Shown here: in pieces, positions 42,428 to 51,234 of the stretch
How the letters are laid out: each line of letters opens with the position of its first letter
How positions within the stretch are numbered: position 1 is the stretch's first letter
Source: Longimicrobium sp.
GTDB taxonomy: Bacteria; Gemmatimonadota; Gemmatimonadetes; Longimicrobiales; Longimicrobiaceae
Length of the DNA stretch: 64,000 nucleotides
NCBI RefSeq assembly: GCF_036388275.1
Contig: NZ_DASVSF010000091.1
Span: 1 to 64,000, forward strand
Direction of reading: 5' to 3'
The notes under the pieces: generated by a model
The model's input: only the letters and a program-made list of their open reading frames with translations
The model's database searches: none
What the model was told of the DNA's origin: nothing
Translations under genes and position numbers: made by a program

Positions 42428-45136
42428 ATGCATGCTGGAACCCTCGCGGCCGTCGCGTTCCTCTTCTCCGCGCCGCTCGTGGGACAGGCCCCGGCGCCCG
42501 GGTCGCAGAACGATCCCCGCCCCGCCGTCCGGGCGGCCGCCCGGAGTTCCGCGATCGTCATCGACGGGCGGCTCGACGACGCCGCGTGGATGGCGGCGGA
42601 GGTGGCGGGCGACTTCCGCCAGCAGCAGCCGGACGAGGGAGCGGCGCCCACCGAGCGCACGGAGATCCGCCTGCTGTACGACGCGAGCGCGGTGTACATC
42701 GGCGCCCGGATGTTCGACTCCGGAGGGCCGTCGGGGGTGCGCAAGCTGCTGGTGCGGCGCGACCAGCTGCTCAACGACAACGCCTCCGACAAGATCGCGG
42801 TGGTGCTCGATCCCTACCGCGACCGCCAGACGAGCGTCTGGTTCGAGCTGAATCCGCTGGGCGTAAAGGGCGACCGGCTGAACTCGGATGCCTCCTTCGA
42901 TCCCGTCTGGGAGGGTGCGTCGCGCGTCGATTCGCTCGGGTGGACCGCCGAGTTCAAGATTCCCCTCTCCCAACTCCGCTTTCCGCGCGATTCGCTGCAG
43001 AGCTGGGGATTGCAGGTGTGGCGGACGCTGGCGCGGCGCAACGAGTCGAGCATGTGGGCCTTCTGGCGGAGGAACGAGCCGGGCGGTCCCGGATACTTCG
43101 GCACGGTGACCGGTCTGGCCCTGGCCGCGCAGCCGCGGCGCCTGGAGCTGCTGCCGTACCTGGTGCAGAAGGGCACCTTCGCGGAGCCGCCCGCCGGCAA
43201 CCCGTTCCGCAGCCGGCGGGAGCTGGGCACGCGCGCCGGCGGGGACCTCAGCTACAGCCTGAGCTCCAGCTTTGCGCTGGATGCCACGGTGAATCCCGAC
43301 TTCGGGCAGGTCGAGGTGGACCCCGCCGTGGTGAACCTTTCGGCTTTCGAGACGACCTTCCAGGAGAAGCGGCCCTTCTTCGTGACGAACGCCGGGGGAT
43401 TCTCGTTCGGGGGGGTGAGCTGCTACCTCTGCAGCAACGCGTCGGGCCTCAACCTGTTCTACACGCGCCGGATCGGACGGGCGCCGCAGCTCGCCGGCCT
43501 CGTGCAGCCGGGGAACTACGCCGACTTCGCGGACGCGGCCACCATCCTGGGGGCCGCAAAGATCACGGGCCGCACGAAGGGCGGGCTCTCCGTCGCCGTG
43601 CTCGAGGCGCTCACGGACGGAGTCACGGCGCGCTACGTTCCCCAGGCCACGCCGACGGATGAACCGGCGAGCCGCGAGATCGAGCCCATGACCAACTACC
43701 TGGTGGGCCGTGTGCGGCAGGACCTGCGAAACGGCGACACGCGGATCGGCTTCATCACCACGATGACCCGCCGGTTCATGAGCGACCCGGCGCTGACCAG
43801 CCGGCTCCACCACCGGGCCGAGGCCGCCGGCGCCGACGTCCAGCACTACTGGGGTGGGCGCGGCTACTCATTCACGGGACAGGTGGCCTTCTCGAACGTG
43901 GCCGGAGACAGCGGCGCGCTCCGGCGCACCCAGCGCACCAGCGCCCACTACTTTCAGCGGCCTGACCGGAAGGCCACCAGCGACGGGCTGTTCGACATCC
44001 GCTACGATCCCGCCCGCACGTCGCTGCGCGGCTACGGGATGTACGCCCGGATCGCCAAGGAGAGCGGGAACTGGCGCTGGGAAACCGCGCAGAACTGGCG
44101 GAGCCCGGGCTTCGAGGTGAACGACCTGGCCGCGCTCACCCGCACCGACTTCCGGTGGATGCAGGCCAGCGTCCAGCGGAGCTGGACGAACCCCACCCGC
44201 TGGTACCGGGGGGCGTCGTTGACCGTCTCCGCGCAGCAGCAGCTCAACTACGACGGCGACCGCACCGACCTGCAGGGGGGGATCCTGGGGGAGATCACCT
44301 TCCGCAACTACGTCCAGGCACGAGGCCTGGTGATCACCCACCCGCCGACGTACGACCCGTACCGCACCCGCGGCGGGGTGATCGTCCGCAGCGCGGGATA
44401 CCACCTCTTCTCGTCGACCCTGAACGGTGACACCCGCAAGCGGGTGAGCTGGACGGTGGGCGGGCAGGGTGGCCCCAACATCGCCGACAACGGCGGGTTC
44501 GTCACGGGGAACGCCAGCCTGGTGCTCAAGCCGGCCGAGAACATACGCATCAGCCTGGGCCCGTCGTACCTGTGGGACGTGGACCCGCGGGCCTTCGTCA
44601 CCAACGTCGCGGACTCCACGGCGAGGCAGTTCGGCGGGGTCCGGAGCGTGTTCGCGCGGCTGGAACAGCACAACCTGTCCATGAACGCGCGCATCAACGC
44701 GACCTTCACCCCCAACCTGACGCTGGAGCTGTTCGCCCAGCCGCTCCTCGCGAGCGGCAACTACAGCGACCTGAACGAGTACCGGGCACCGCGCACCACC
44801 GACGCGCTGGTCTACGGGCGGGACGTGGGAACGATGAGCGAGGCCCGCGACACCACGGGCCGGGTCACGCGGTACCTCGTGGACCCCGACGGCACCGGCC
44901 CCGCGGCGGGGTTCGAGGTCGCCAACCCCAACTTCAACTTCCGGTCGCTGCGCGGGACCGCGGTGGTACGGTGGGAGTATCGTCCGGGCTCGACGCTCTT
45001 CTTCGTGTGGACGCAGCAGCGCTCCGGCTCGGACGCATTCGGCGATTTCGATTTCAGCCGCGAGCGCTCCGCGCTCTTCCGTGACCGGCCGGTGAACGTC
45101 TTCCAGGTGAAAGCCAGCTACTGGCTCGGCAGGTAA
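42428..45136 (+). CDS. Outer-membrane DUF5916 protein with N-terminal CBM9-like domain
   Basis: 902 aa. Signal peptide (MHAGTLAAVAFLFSAPLVGQA). Residues ~35-230 are a carbohydrate-binding family 9-like domain (IDGRLDDAAWMAAE … TEIRLLYDASAVYIGARMFD … WTAEFKIPLSQLRF). The remainder is DUF5916, a beta-rich region with NPDFGQVEVDP, FQEKRPFF and many alternating strands ending in FQVKASYWLGR, the closing strand of an outer-membrane barrel. Function is unknown; members may bind or import a carbohydrate or peptide. It starts at ATG 42428. Confidence 0.88.
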   Translation: MHAGTLAAVAFLFSAPLVGQAPAPGSQNDPRPAVRAAARSSAIVIDGRLDDAAWMAAEVAGDFRQQQPDEGAAPTERTEIRLLYDASAVYIGARMFDSGGPSGVRKLLVRRDQLLNDNASDKIAVVLDPYRDRQTSVWFELNPLGVKGDRLNSDASFDPVWEGASRVDSLGWTAEFKIPLSQLRFPRDSLQSWGLQVWRTLARRNESSMWAFWRRNEPGGPGYFGTVTGLALAAQPRRLELLPYLVQKGTFAEPPAGNPFRSRRELGTRAGGDLSYSLSSSFALDATVNPDFGQVEVDPAVVNLSAFETTFQEKRPFFVTNAGGFSFGGVSCYLCSNASGLNLFYTRRIGRAPQLAGLVQPGNYADFADAATILGAAKITGRTKGGLSVAVLEALTDGVTARYVPQATPTDEPASREIEPMTNYLVGRVRQDLRNGDTRIGFITTMTRRFMSDPALTSRLHHRAEAAGADVQHYWGGRGYSFTGQVAFSNVAGDSGALRRTQRTSAHYFQRPDRKATSDGLFDIRYDPARTSLRGYGMYARIAKESGNWRWETAQNWRSPGFEVNDLAALTRTDFRWMQASVQRSWTNPTRWYRGASLTVSAQQQLNYDGDRTDLQGGILGEITFRNYVQARGLVITHPPTYDPYRTRGGVIVRSAGYHLFSSTLNGDTRKRVSWTVGGQGGPNIADNGGFVTGNASLVLKPAENIRISLGPSYLWDVDPRAFVTNVADSTARQFGGVRSVFARLEQHNLSMNARINATFTPNLTLELFAQPLLASGNYSDLNEYRAPRTTDALVYGRDVGTMSEARDTTGRVTRYLVDPDGTGPAAGFEVANPNFNFRSLRGTAVVRWEYRPGSTLFFVWTQQRSGSDAFGDFDFSRERSALFRDRPVNVFQVKASYWLGR

Positions 45137-45211
45137 GGGGCGGAGCGAAGCATCTGCTTACAACTTCGTCCGGGACTTGCGGATCGACTGACCCCCGGGC
45201 CACGCGCCGGA

Positions 45212-46444
45212 CTATGCCGCCGCGAGCGGCAGGGTGAAGAAGAAGGTGCTGCCCTCGCCCGGCGTGCTTTCCACGGCGATCCCGCCGCCGTGCGCGGCCA
45301 CGATGCCGTGCGCGATGGTCAGCCCCAGCCCGGTGCCCTGGCGGCCCGCCCGCCGCGCCTGCCAGAACTGCTCGAACACGTGCCGAAGCTGCTCGGGCGA
45401 AATGCCCTGGCCCGTGTCGGCGACGGAAAACACCGCGTTCCCATCCTCCACCCGCAGCCCCAGGGTGATGCAGCCGCCCGCGGCGGTGAACCTCACCGCG
45501 TTGCCCGCCAGGTTCCCCAGCACCTGCAGCACCCGGTCGGGGTCGGCGCGTAGCTGGGCGCCATTCCCCGCATCGCTGAAGGCGAAGCGGATCCCCTTTT
45601 CCTCCACGATGGGCCTCAGCACCTCGCAGGCGCCGCGCAGGATGTCGGAGGCGTGGACGGCCCGCGGCTCCATCGACAGGTGCCCGGCCGCGATGCTCGC
45701 CGCATCCAGCAGGTCGCCGATCATGCGGTCCATCTGCTGGGCGGCGCGCCTCACGATGGCCAGCTGCCGGCGCACCGGCACGGGGCCGTCGTCCGCGGGA
45801 AGTGCGTCCAGCAGGAACTGCGCGCTGAGCTGAATGGTGTGCACCGGGTTGCGCAGGTCGTGCGACACGATGGCCAGCACCTCGTCGCGCATCCCCACGG
45901 TGTGCTGCAGCTCCACCTCCACCCGGGCCCGCTCGGCCAGGTCCATCCGCAGCTCGATCTCGGTGCTCACCGACGCCGCCAGGTCGGTAAGGTTCAGCAC
46001 GTCGTCGTCTGTCCAGTGGCGCACCACGTAGTCCATCACGCACAGCGTTCCGATGGCGTGCCCATCGGCCGTGAGCAGCGGGATGCCGGCGTACGCGGTG
46101 ACCCCGAACTGCGCGATGGCGGGGTTCTGGCCCACGATGGGGTGCTCGCGCGTGTCGGGAACGATCAGCGGTTTTCCGAGCACGACGGTGTGCTTGCAGA
46201 ACGAGAACTCCAGCGGCGTGGCGCGCTCGGTGGCCAGGGGTTCCGGCATGCCCGCGCAGCTCATGTAGAACTGCCGGTCGCTGTCCACCAGCGTCACCGT
46301 GGCCAACGGCGCGTTCAGCAGCCGGCTGGCCAGCCTCGTCAGCCGGTCGAACGCCGCGTCGGTGGGCGCGTCCAGCAGCCCGGTGGCCCGCAGGCGCGCG
46401 AGCCGTTCGGGGCTCTGGACGATGTCAACTACGGTAGTGCTCAT
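45212..46444 (-). CDS. GAF-domain sensor histidine kinase
   Basis: 410 aa, soluble. Residues ~20-165 are a GAF domain (RLASRLLNAPLATVTLVDSDRQ … EFSFCKHTVVLGKPLIVPD … IGTLCVMD). HisKA follows with His195 (AIVSHDLRNP), then HATPase_c: N box ending QVLGNLAGNAVRF, G1 box VADTGQGISPEQL and G2 box GTGLGLTIAHGIV. Phytochrome-related GAF-HK proteins of this kind sense small molecules or light; the Cys that would hold bilin is not evident. No response regulator is adjacent. ATG 46444 gives a clean N-terminus. Confidence 0.92.
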   Translation of the reverse strand: MSTTVVDIVQSPERLARLRATGLLDAPTDAAFDRLTRLASRLLNAPLATVTLVDSDRQFYMSCAGMPEPLATERATPLEFSFCKHTVVLGKPLIVPDTREHPIVGQNPAIAQFGVTAYAGIPLLTADGHAIGTLCVMDYVVRHWTDDDVLNLTDLAASVSTEIELRMDLAERARVEVELQHTVGMRDEVLAIVSHDLRNPVHTIQLSAQFLLDALPADDGPVPVRRQLAIVRRAAQQMDRMIGDLLDAASIAAGHLSMEPRAVHASDILRGACEVLRPIVEEKGIRFAFSDAGNGAQLRADPDRVLQVLGNLAGNAVRFTAAGGCITLGLRVEDGNAVFSVADTGQGISPEQLRHVFEQFWQARRAGRQGTGLGLTIAHGIVAAHGGGIAVESTPGEGSTFFFTLPLAAA

Positions 46445-46520
46445 GTCGCCCGGCGTTCGTGCGCGCGAAAGGACCGCCGTCCGTGCGGTGCCCCATCCAT
46501 CCGTACGACGAGATGCGGAG

Positions 46521-46585
46521 GAGCGGATTCCCTTGCGGCGTAAGCTCCGTGCCAGGAGCAACTTTGGCGCCGGGCACCCAGCGCG
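46521..46585. repeat. Structured intergenic repeat, copy 1
   Basis: Near-identical to 47499-47563. It contains two nested complementary pairs (GGAGC…GCTCC and GTGCC…GGGCAC) and lies in the 313-bp gap between the divergent histidine kinase and lipoprotein genes. A weak TTGACG/TACTTT pair with a 17-bp spacer lies at 46639-46667, downstream of the repeat. Confidence 0.6.
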
Positions 46586-46757
46586 CCGAAGTCCTCGCCC
46601 AAGCCGACTTCGCTCGAGAGCCTTGCGTACGCGAACGTTTGACGTAAGCTATTCGCAACGATACTTTCGGGACGATACGTTCGCCTTCCCCCCCCCATTT
46701 CGTTTATCGGCGTGGGGCGCACAGGTGATGGATACTCGATTCGTAAGGCCGGATACC

Positions 46758-47216
46758 ATGAAATCGGTACGCGTGTTTGTGCTGCTCCTTGCCACGACGC
46801 TCGCTTCCGGGTGCGAGTTGATCGACCGGTTGGCCGGCGAGTACGACGGGAAAAGGCCCGCGAAAGAAAACGTCGTGAGCGAAGCCGTGATCATCCGGTC
46901 CTTTCAGCGTGACCCCGCTGGCACTGCGGAAGCGGGACGGCTGCGGCGGATTTACCTGGATCGCGTTCGCTACCTGGACGCCCGCGCCTTTCATGATGTG
47001 AACCGGATCATCCTGGGAGAAACCGGTGATTTGACTGCCTTCATCGAGTCACTGAACCTTGCCGTCGGTGACACCGTCGTAGTCTCGACGGACTACCAGG
47101 GCGTCTACCACGGGGGCGCGGCGACGGGCGTGGTGCCGAACTGGCCGGGAGACCGCTACATCGATTACCCGGTCGCCGTTCACCGGTTGGTCGAGATCAG
47201 GCGCAAGACGCCGTAG
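46758..47216 (+). CDS. Lipoprotein, hypothetical
   Basis: 152 aa. Lipoprotein signal (VFVLLLATTLASGCE, Cys19), then a helical stretch with charged residues (SFQRDPAGTAEAGRLRRIYLDRVRYLD) and a strand-rich end (GDTVVVSTDYQGVYHGG … DYPVAVHRLVEIRR). No family is recognised. It lies downstream of a structured repeat, with its own likely promoter. Periplasmic location expected. Confidence 0.62.
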   Translation: MKSVRVFVLLLATTLASGCELIDRLAGEYDGKRPAKENVVSEAVIIRSFQRDPAGTAEAGRLRRIYLDRVRYLDARAFHDVNRIILGETGDLTAFIESLNLAVGDTVVVSTDYQGVYHGGAATGVVPNWPGDRYIDYPVAVHRLVEIRRKTP

Positions 47217-47498
47217 GACCAGACGGACTCTGTGTTTACGTTGCTCCCGGCCGCATCCGCGGCGGGAGCACGTGGCGCTGGTTCCCCGACGGGGCTTGTG
47301 GCGTGAGACAGGGGGCACACACCAGGCTCGGGCGCGGTGCGTCCAGTGCCGGGGCCGCGGCGGCGCCCTGTCATGGATGCAGAGGCCGCGGCTCGCTTAC
47401 ACGTCCGCCGCACCCGCTGCACCCGCTGCACCCGCCGCGGCTGAGCGCGGCCAACTGAAAACCGAGGGCCTCATCCATCCCGTCGACGGGATACGGGG
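47217..47498. other. Intergenic region with short tandem CACCCGCTG repeats
   Basis: No supported gene. A 9-bp unit CACCCGCTG is repeated near 47409-47431 beside CCGCGGCTCGCTTACACGTCCG, which resembles 50929-50960, so it belongs to the same intergenic repeat family. Confidence 0.5.
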
Positions 47499-47563
47499 GA
47501 GCGGATTCCCTGCGGCGTAAGCTCCGTGCCAGGAGCAACTTTGGCGCGGGGCACCCGGAGCGC
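47499..47563. repeat. Structured intergenic repeat, copy 2
   Basis: Second copy of the element at 46521-46585 (GAGCGGATTCCCTGCGG … AAGCTCCGTGCCAGGAGC … AACTTTGGCGCGGGGCACCC), differing by one inserted T and few substitutions. It lies ~100 bp upstream of the 47669 gene in the same orientation as the gene. Confidence 0.7.
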
Positions 47564-47668
47564 GCATATTGTGGGAAACATCCGCCTTTCTTACATTTCA
47601 CGCTCACCCCGCACATGCTCCCGCGCCGTAAATCCGCGCTGATCGACCGCTTTCCGGACGTGCATCCC

Positions 47669-49759
47669 ATGAAGATCGCTCCCTACACCCTGGTTGCGGC
47701 TGCCCTCCTGGCGCTCACCGCCTGCGAGCCGCCTACGGCGTCCAAGCCCAATCCGTCGTCCGCCGTGGACGTGGTCCTCGGCGGCACCGCGGGCGAGATG
47801 GTGGTTGTGGCAGCCTCCGATGGAGCTCTCCAGGCGCAGTGCACCGTCGATCTCCAGGCGACCGCGAAGGGGTCGGCGGGGCGCGCCGCCCGGTGGGGGG
47901 AGGGCCGGATCATCTGGTACTACGGCATGGACCGCTCGGTGGTCCGCGACACCGCGCCGGTTCCCGCCCAGGAGGTCATCACGGCTTGGGCCGTCAACAG
48001 CATCGGCGCCGGCGCCACCCAGAACTCGCGGTGGACGCTCCGGGCCGACGCGCCCTTCAAGGCCACCATGGAGATGGACTACGCGGAGGAAGGGGGCGAC
48101 GGCAGCGGCACCGCGAGCTACACCTTCACGTGCGGGCCCACGCCGCCCGCCGGGGGCGCACCGGCGCCCGTGGTGCGAAACGTCCAGGTTTCTTCGGAGG
48201 CGGGTGGAGACTCGATGGCCCTTCCTGGCCGGGTGATCACCATCCGCTACGAGGCGCAGGGCGAATGGGGCGTGTGGGAGAGCGGCGTGCTGATTACCGG
48301 CGCGTTCAACGCCCAGGTTCCCGTGCGGAACGCAGTCACGGCGGGCGGCGGCGGAACGGTGACGGGGACCGTGCAGGTGCTGGTGCCCGCCGAGGCCGCC
48401 GTGGGCCAGCCCATCCAGGTGCAGGGATACGCCGTCGACCCGTTCCTGCAGCGTGGAGTGGCGGCGCCGCCCCGCCCCATGCGCGTGACCAGCAACGTGC
48501 AGCCCATGGTGCTGTCGGCCTATTTCAAGACCTCTCCCGTGTACCAGGGACAGACGCACCGGCTGGTCGGGCGCTTCGCGGAAGGCGACACCATGCAGCT
48601 GTCGATTCAGACGCTGCACTCCCTGGGACCGGGATGGGTGGTGTTCGCCCTGGGTGGAGGGGTGAACGCCCGTGACTCGGTGGCGGTTCCGTTCAGCGCC
48701 GGCGCGCTGGACGTAAAGCTCCCGGTTCGAGCGGGGTGGGCGGGTGCCTCCACCCTGTCGGTGCAGGTGCGGAACAACGAGGGAATGTACAGCATCCCGG
48801 TGACCGCGCCCGCCGACAGCTTCGGCATCTATCGCGGGCGCACCGCCCCGGTCCGCTCCGCCACGGTGGCCACCCCCGCGGGTGACATGGCGCTGGACCA
48901 CGCGCGCGGCCTGCTGTACCTGGCCATGCCCCACACGGGCCGGGTGCAGGTGGTGTCGCTTGCGACCCTGTCGGCGACTTCCCGCGCGGTCACCAGCACA
49001 TCCGGCGGAATGGGGCTGGACCTGACGCGTGGGGGCGACACGCTGATCGTGGCGCTGGGGGCGGAGAGGGCCTTGGCCGTGCTGGACCTTTCCCGTCCCG
49101 AAGCCGCGCCGGTGAAGGTTCCCCTGGCGGTGGACGGGGTGGAGATGATTCCCATGCAGGTGCGGGTGGCGGCGAACGGAAAGGTGCTGGTGATGGGCGA
49201 GATCGTGAGCACGGCGCAGCGCCGCGTCGTGGAAATGTCGAGCTCCGGAACCGGCCAGCGCCTGCGGGCAGACGCGGAGCAGGCGGGGGCGTACTTCCTG
49301 GTGCACCGCTCGGCGGACCACGGACGTCTTTTCTTCGAAAGTCACGATCACCACTGCGCGACGGTGTACGATTCCGACACGGACCGCTTCGGAACCTGCC
49401 GCCCGCTCGTAAACGAGGGCACGTGGTCGTCGACGCCCTCCGGAAGCCGCTTCGCCTCCGGGTACGACGTGCACGACGCCGCCGGCGGAAGAGTCCGCAC
49501 GTTTCCGCTGGTCACCGGCGCCCCGATCCGGTACACGACCGGCCTCACTCCCGACGGATCGCACCTGTACGCCTCGGCGGCGGGCGGACTGGTGAAGCTC
49601 AGGGTGTCCGACGGAGCCTATATCGAGCGCCTGGCGCTTCCGACGGTGGTGGATGGGCGCATCCTGTTCACCGGCGGGGGGCGATACCTGGTGGCGGTGC
49701 ACGCCCGTGTGGGCTACTGGACGGAAGCCACCGAGATCCACGTGGTGGATCTGCAGTAA
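47669..49759 (+). CDS. Large lipoprotein with C-terminal beta-propeller, hypothetical
   Basis: 696 aa. Lipoprotein signal (TLVAAALLALTACE). The first ~390 residues have several Ig-like beta-sandwich segments (VDVVLGGTAGEMVVVAASDG, PVVRNVQVSSEAGGDSMALPG, LSAYFKTSPVYQGQTHRLVG). The last ~300 residues are a propeller of YVTN/NHL-like blades (GDMALDHARGLLYLAMPHTGRVQVVSL, MGLDLTRGGDTLIVALGAERALAVLDL, GLTPDGSHLYASAAGGLVKL). The layout suggests an exported adhesion or sensor. ATG 47669 is the signal-peptide start; 47615 is an upstream in-frame ATG. Confidence 0.75.
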   Translation: MKIAPYTLVAAALLALTACEPPTASKPNPSSAVDVVLGGTAGEMVVVAASDGALQAQCTVDLQATAKGSAGRAARWGEGRIIWYYGMDRSVVRDTAPVPAQEVITAWAVNSIGAGATQNSRWTLRADAPFKATMEMDYAEEGGDGSGTASYTFTCGPTPPAGGAPAPVVRNVQVSSEAGGDSMALPGRVITIRYEAQGEWGVWESGVLITGAFNAQVPVRNAVTAGGGGTVTGTVQVLVPAEAAVGQPIQVQGYAVDPFLQRGVAAPPRPMRVTSNVQPMVLSAYFKTSPVYQGQTHRLVGRFAEGDTMQLSIQTLHSLGPGWVVFALGGGVNARDSVAVPFSAGALDVKLPVRAGWAGASTLSVQVRNNEGMYSIPVTAPADSFGIYRGRTAPVRSATVATPAGDMALDHARGLLYLAMPHTGRVQVVSLATLSATSRAVTSTSGGMGLDLTRGGDTLIVALGAERALAVLDLSRPEAAPVKVPLAVDGVEMIPMQVRVAANGKVLVMGEIVSTAQRRVVEMSSSGTGQRLRADAEQAGAYFLVHRSADHGRLFFESHDHHCATVYDSDTDRFGTCRPLVNEGTWSSTPSGSRFASGYDVHDAAGGRVRTFPLVTGAPIRYTTGLTPDGSHLYASAAGGLVKLRVSDGAYIERLALPTVVDGRILFTGGGRYLVAVHARVGYWTEATEIHVVDLQ

Positions 49760-49836
49760 GGGCGGCCTCCCGCCGGAGCGCGCGAGGCGGTAGGTTGGGG
49801 CGGTCAAAATCCCCCCAACCGCTGGATGGAGCGCAC

Positions 49837-50400
49837 GTGAACGTCAGCCAGAACCTGTTGAGCTCCCGCGTCCCCAACCTGCCCGCCGACCCGGAGGAGG
49901 TCGCTGCCCTGCTGCGCGGCGCCGGCTTCGAAGTGTCGCGCGTGGTGCCGCTGGCGGAGCTGCTGCGCCCCGTGGTGGTGGCGCACGTGGAGTCCGTCAC
50001 CCAGCACCCCAGCGCCGACCGGCTGAAGGTGTGCGTGGTGAACGACGGCACCGAGCAGAGGCTGCAGATCGTCACCGGCGCGAACAACGTGGCGGCGGGC
50101 GCGTACTACCCCGTCATCCGCAGCGGCGTACGGCTGCCCAACGGCACCAAGATCAAGCGCGGCAAGCTGCGCGGCGAGGTTTCGGAGGGCATGCTGGGCT
50201 CTGCCGATGAGCTGGAGCTGGGCACCGACCACGCGGGATTGATGACGCTGCAGGGCGAGCCCGCGCCCGGCACGCCGCTGCCGGATGTGATCGACACGCC
50301 GGGCGTGGTGTTCGTGATCGACGGCAGCCCGGAGCTGGACGAGATCGTCCGCGCGCTGGGCGGCGAGGCCCCGGAACGCGCGCCGGATCCGACCGAGTAG
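49837..50400 (+). CDS. EMAP/tRNA-binding-domain protein (PheT N-terminal-like, YtpR-like)
   Basis: 187 aa; GTG 49837 preceded by GGAG with 5-nt spacing. It resembles the N-terminal domain of phenylalanyl-tRNA synthetase beta: LLRGAGFEVSRVVPL, VVVAHVESVTQHPSADRLKVCVVNDG, LQIVTGANNVAAGAYYPVI and RGKLRGEVSEGMLGSADELEL are its signature strands of an OB-fold (EMAP-II type) that binds tRNA. There is no catalytic domain, so it may be a stand-alone tRNA-binding or proofreading helper like YtpR. A helical C-terminus precedes the stop. Confidence 0.85.
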   Translation: MNVSQNLLSSRVPNLPADPEEVAALLRGAGFEVSRVVPLAELLRPVVVAHVESVTQHPSADRLKVCVVNDGTEQRLQIVTGANNVAAGAYYPVIRSGVRLPNGTKIKRGKLRGEVSEGMLGSADELELGTDHAGLMTLQGEPAPGTPLPDVIDTPGVVFVIDGSPELDEIVRALGGEAPERAPDPTE

Positions 50401-50436
50401 CGTAGGCGAGCCAGGGCGCGGCGGCGGTCAATGCAG

Positions 50437-50918
50437 GCCGAGGCCTCGGCTGCCGTGGGGCCCTCACCCCGCCGCGCTGCCACGCGTGCGACCCTCTCCC
50501 GCAAGCGGGAGAGGGTGTACACACTAGGCCGAGCGTGCTGTATCCGATTCCGACATAGCGAAGAGGCCTGTCATCCTGAGGCCCAGGCGCACCGCGCCGG
50601 CCCGCAGCACATCCGCCGCGGTCCGAAGGATCTGGCCGCGGACACGACGAACTTGGGCGCGGTAGCGGTCACCGTAGCCGAGGCCTCGGCTGCCGTGGGG
50701 GGCCCTCACCCCCCCGCGCTGACACGCGTGCGACCCTCTCCCGCAAGCGGGAGAGGGTTTATACATCCGGCTCAGGCGTGCTGTACTCCATGCCGACGTC
50801 GCGAAGAGGCCTGTCATCCTGAGGCCCAGGCGCGCCGCACTTACCCGCAGCACACCCTGCGCGGGCCGAAGGATCCAGCCGCGGACACGTACAAGGTAGG
50901 GCGCGGCAGCGGTGATGG
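50437..50918. repeat. Two tandem ~240-bp intergenic repeat units
   Basis: Units 50437-50676 and 50677-50918 are highly similar along their length, each with GCCGAGGCCTCGGCTGCC, a hairpin CCCTCTCCCGC/GCGGGAGAGGG, GCGAAGAGGCCTGTCATCC and GGACACG near the end. A further partial unit follows at about 50919-50960. No gene is supported inside. Confidence 0.8.
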
Positions 50919-50986
50919 ATGCCTTGGCCGCGACTCCTTCACACGTCCGCTGCACCCGCCGCGGCGGAGCGTGGTGATCAAACACG

Positions 50987-51020
50987 GAGGGCGCGGAGAT
51001 CGGCTGATCTCCGCGCCCTC
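50987..51020. terminator. Terminator-like hairpin before the OmpA gene
   Basis: A perfect 15-bp stem (GAGGGCGCGGAGATC/GATCTCCGCGCCCTC) with a GGCT loop and no T-run. It follows the 240-bp repeats and may end transcription from the gene at 49837. Confidence 0.45.
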
Positions 51021-51234
51021 ACCTCATGCAGGCACCACAGCCTCCCCCGCTCGTGAGTTGGACGAGAGTGGCGGGGATCGCGATGGGTGCTCGGCCCGCG
51101 CGGCTGTGAAGATGAGCAGAACTGCTCACGCTGGTACGCCTGGCATCCGGTAGCATTGTGGCAGCCCGGCGCGGACGGATTTCCCGCGTGCCGCAAGCTC
51201 ACAGGACCGGAACGACATCCATCCAGGAGAACCC

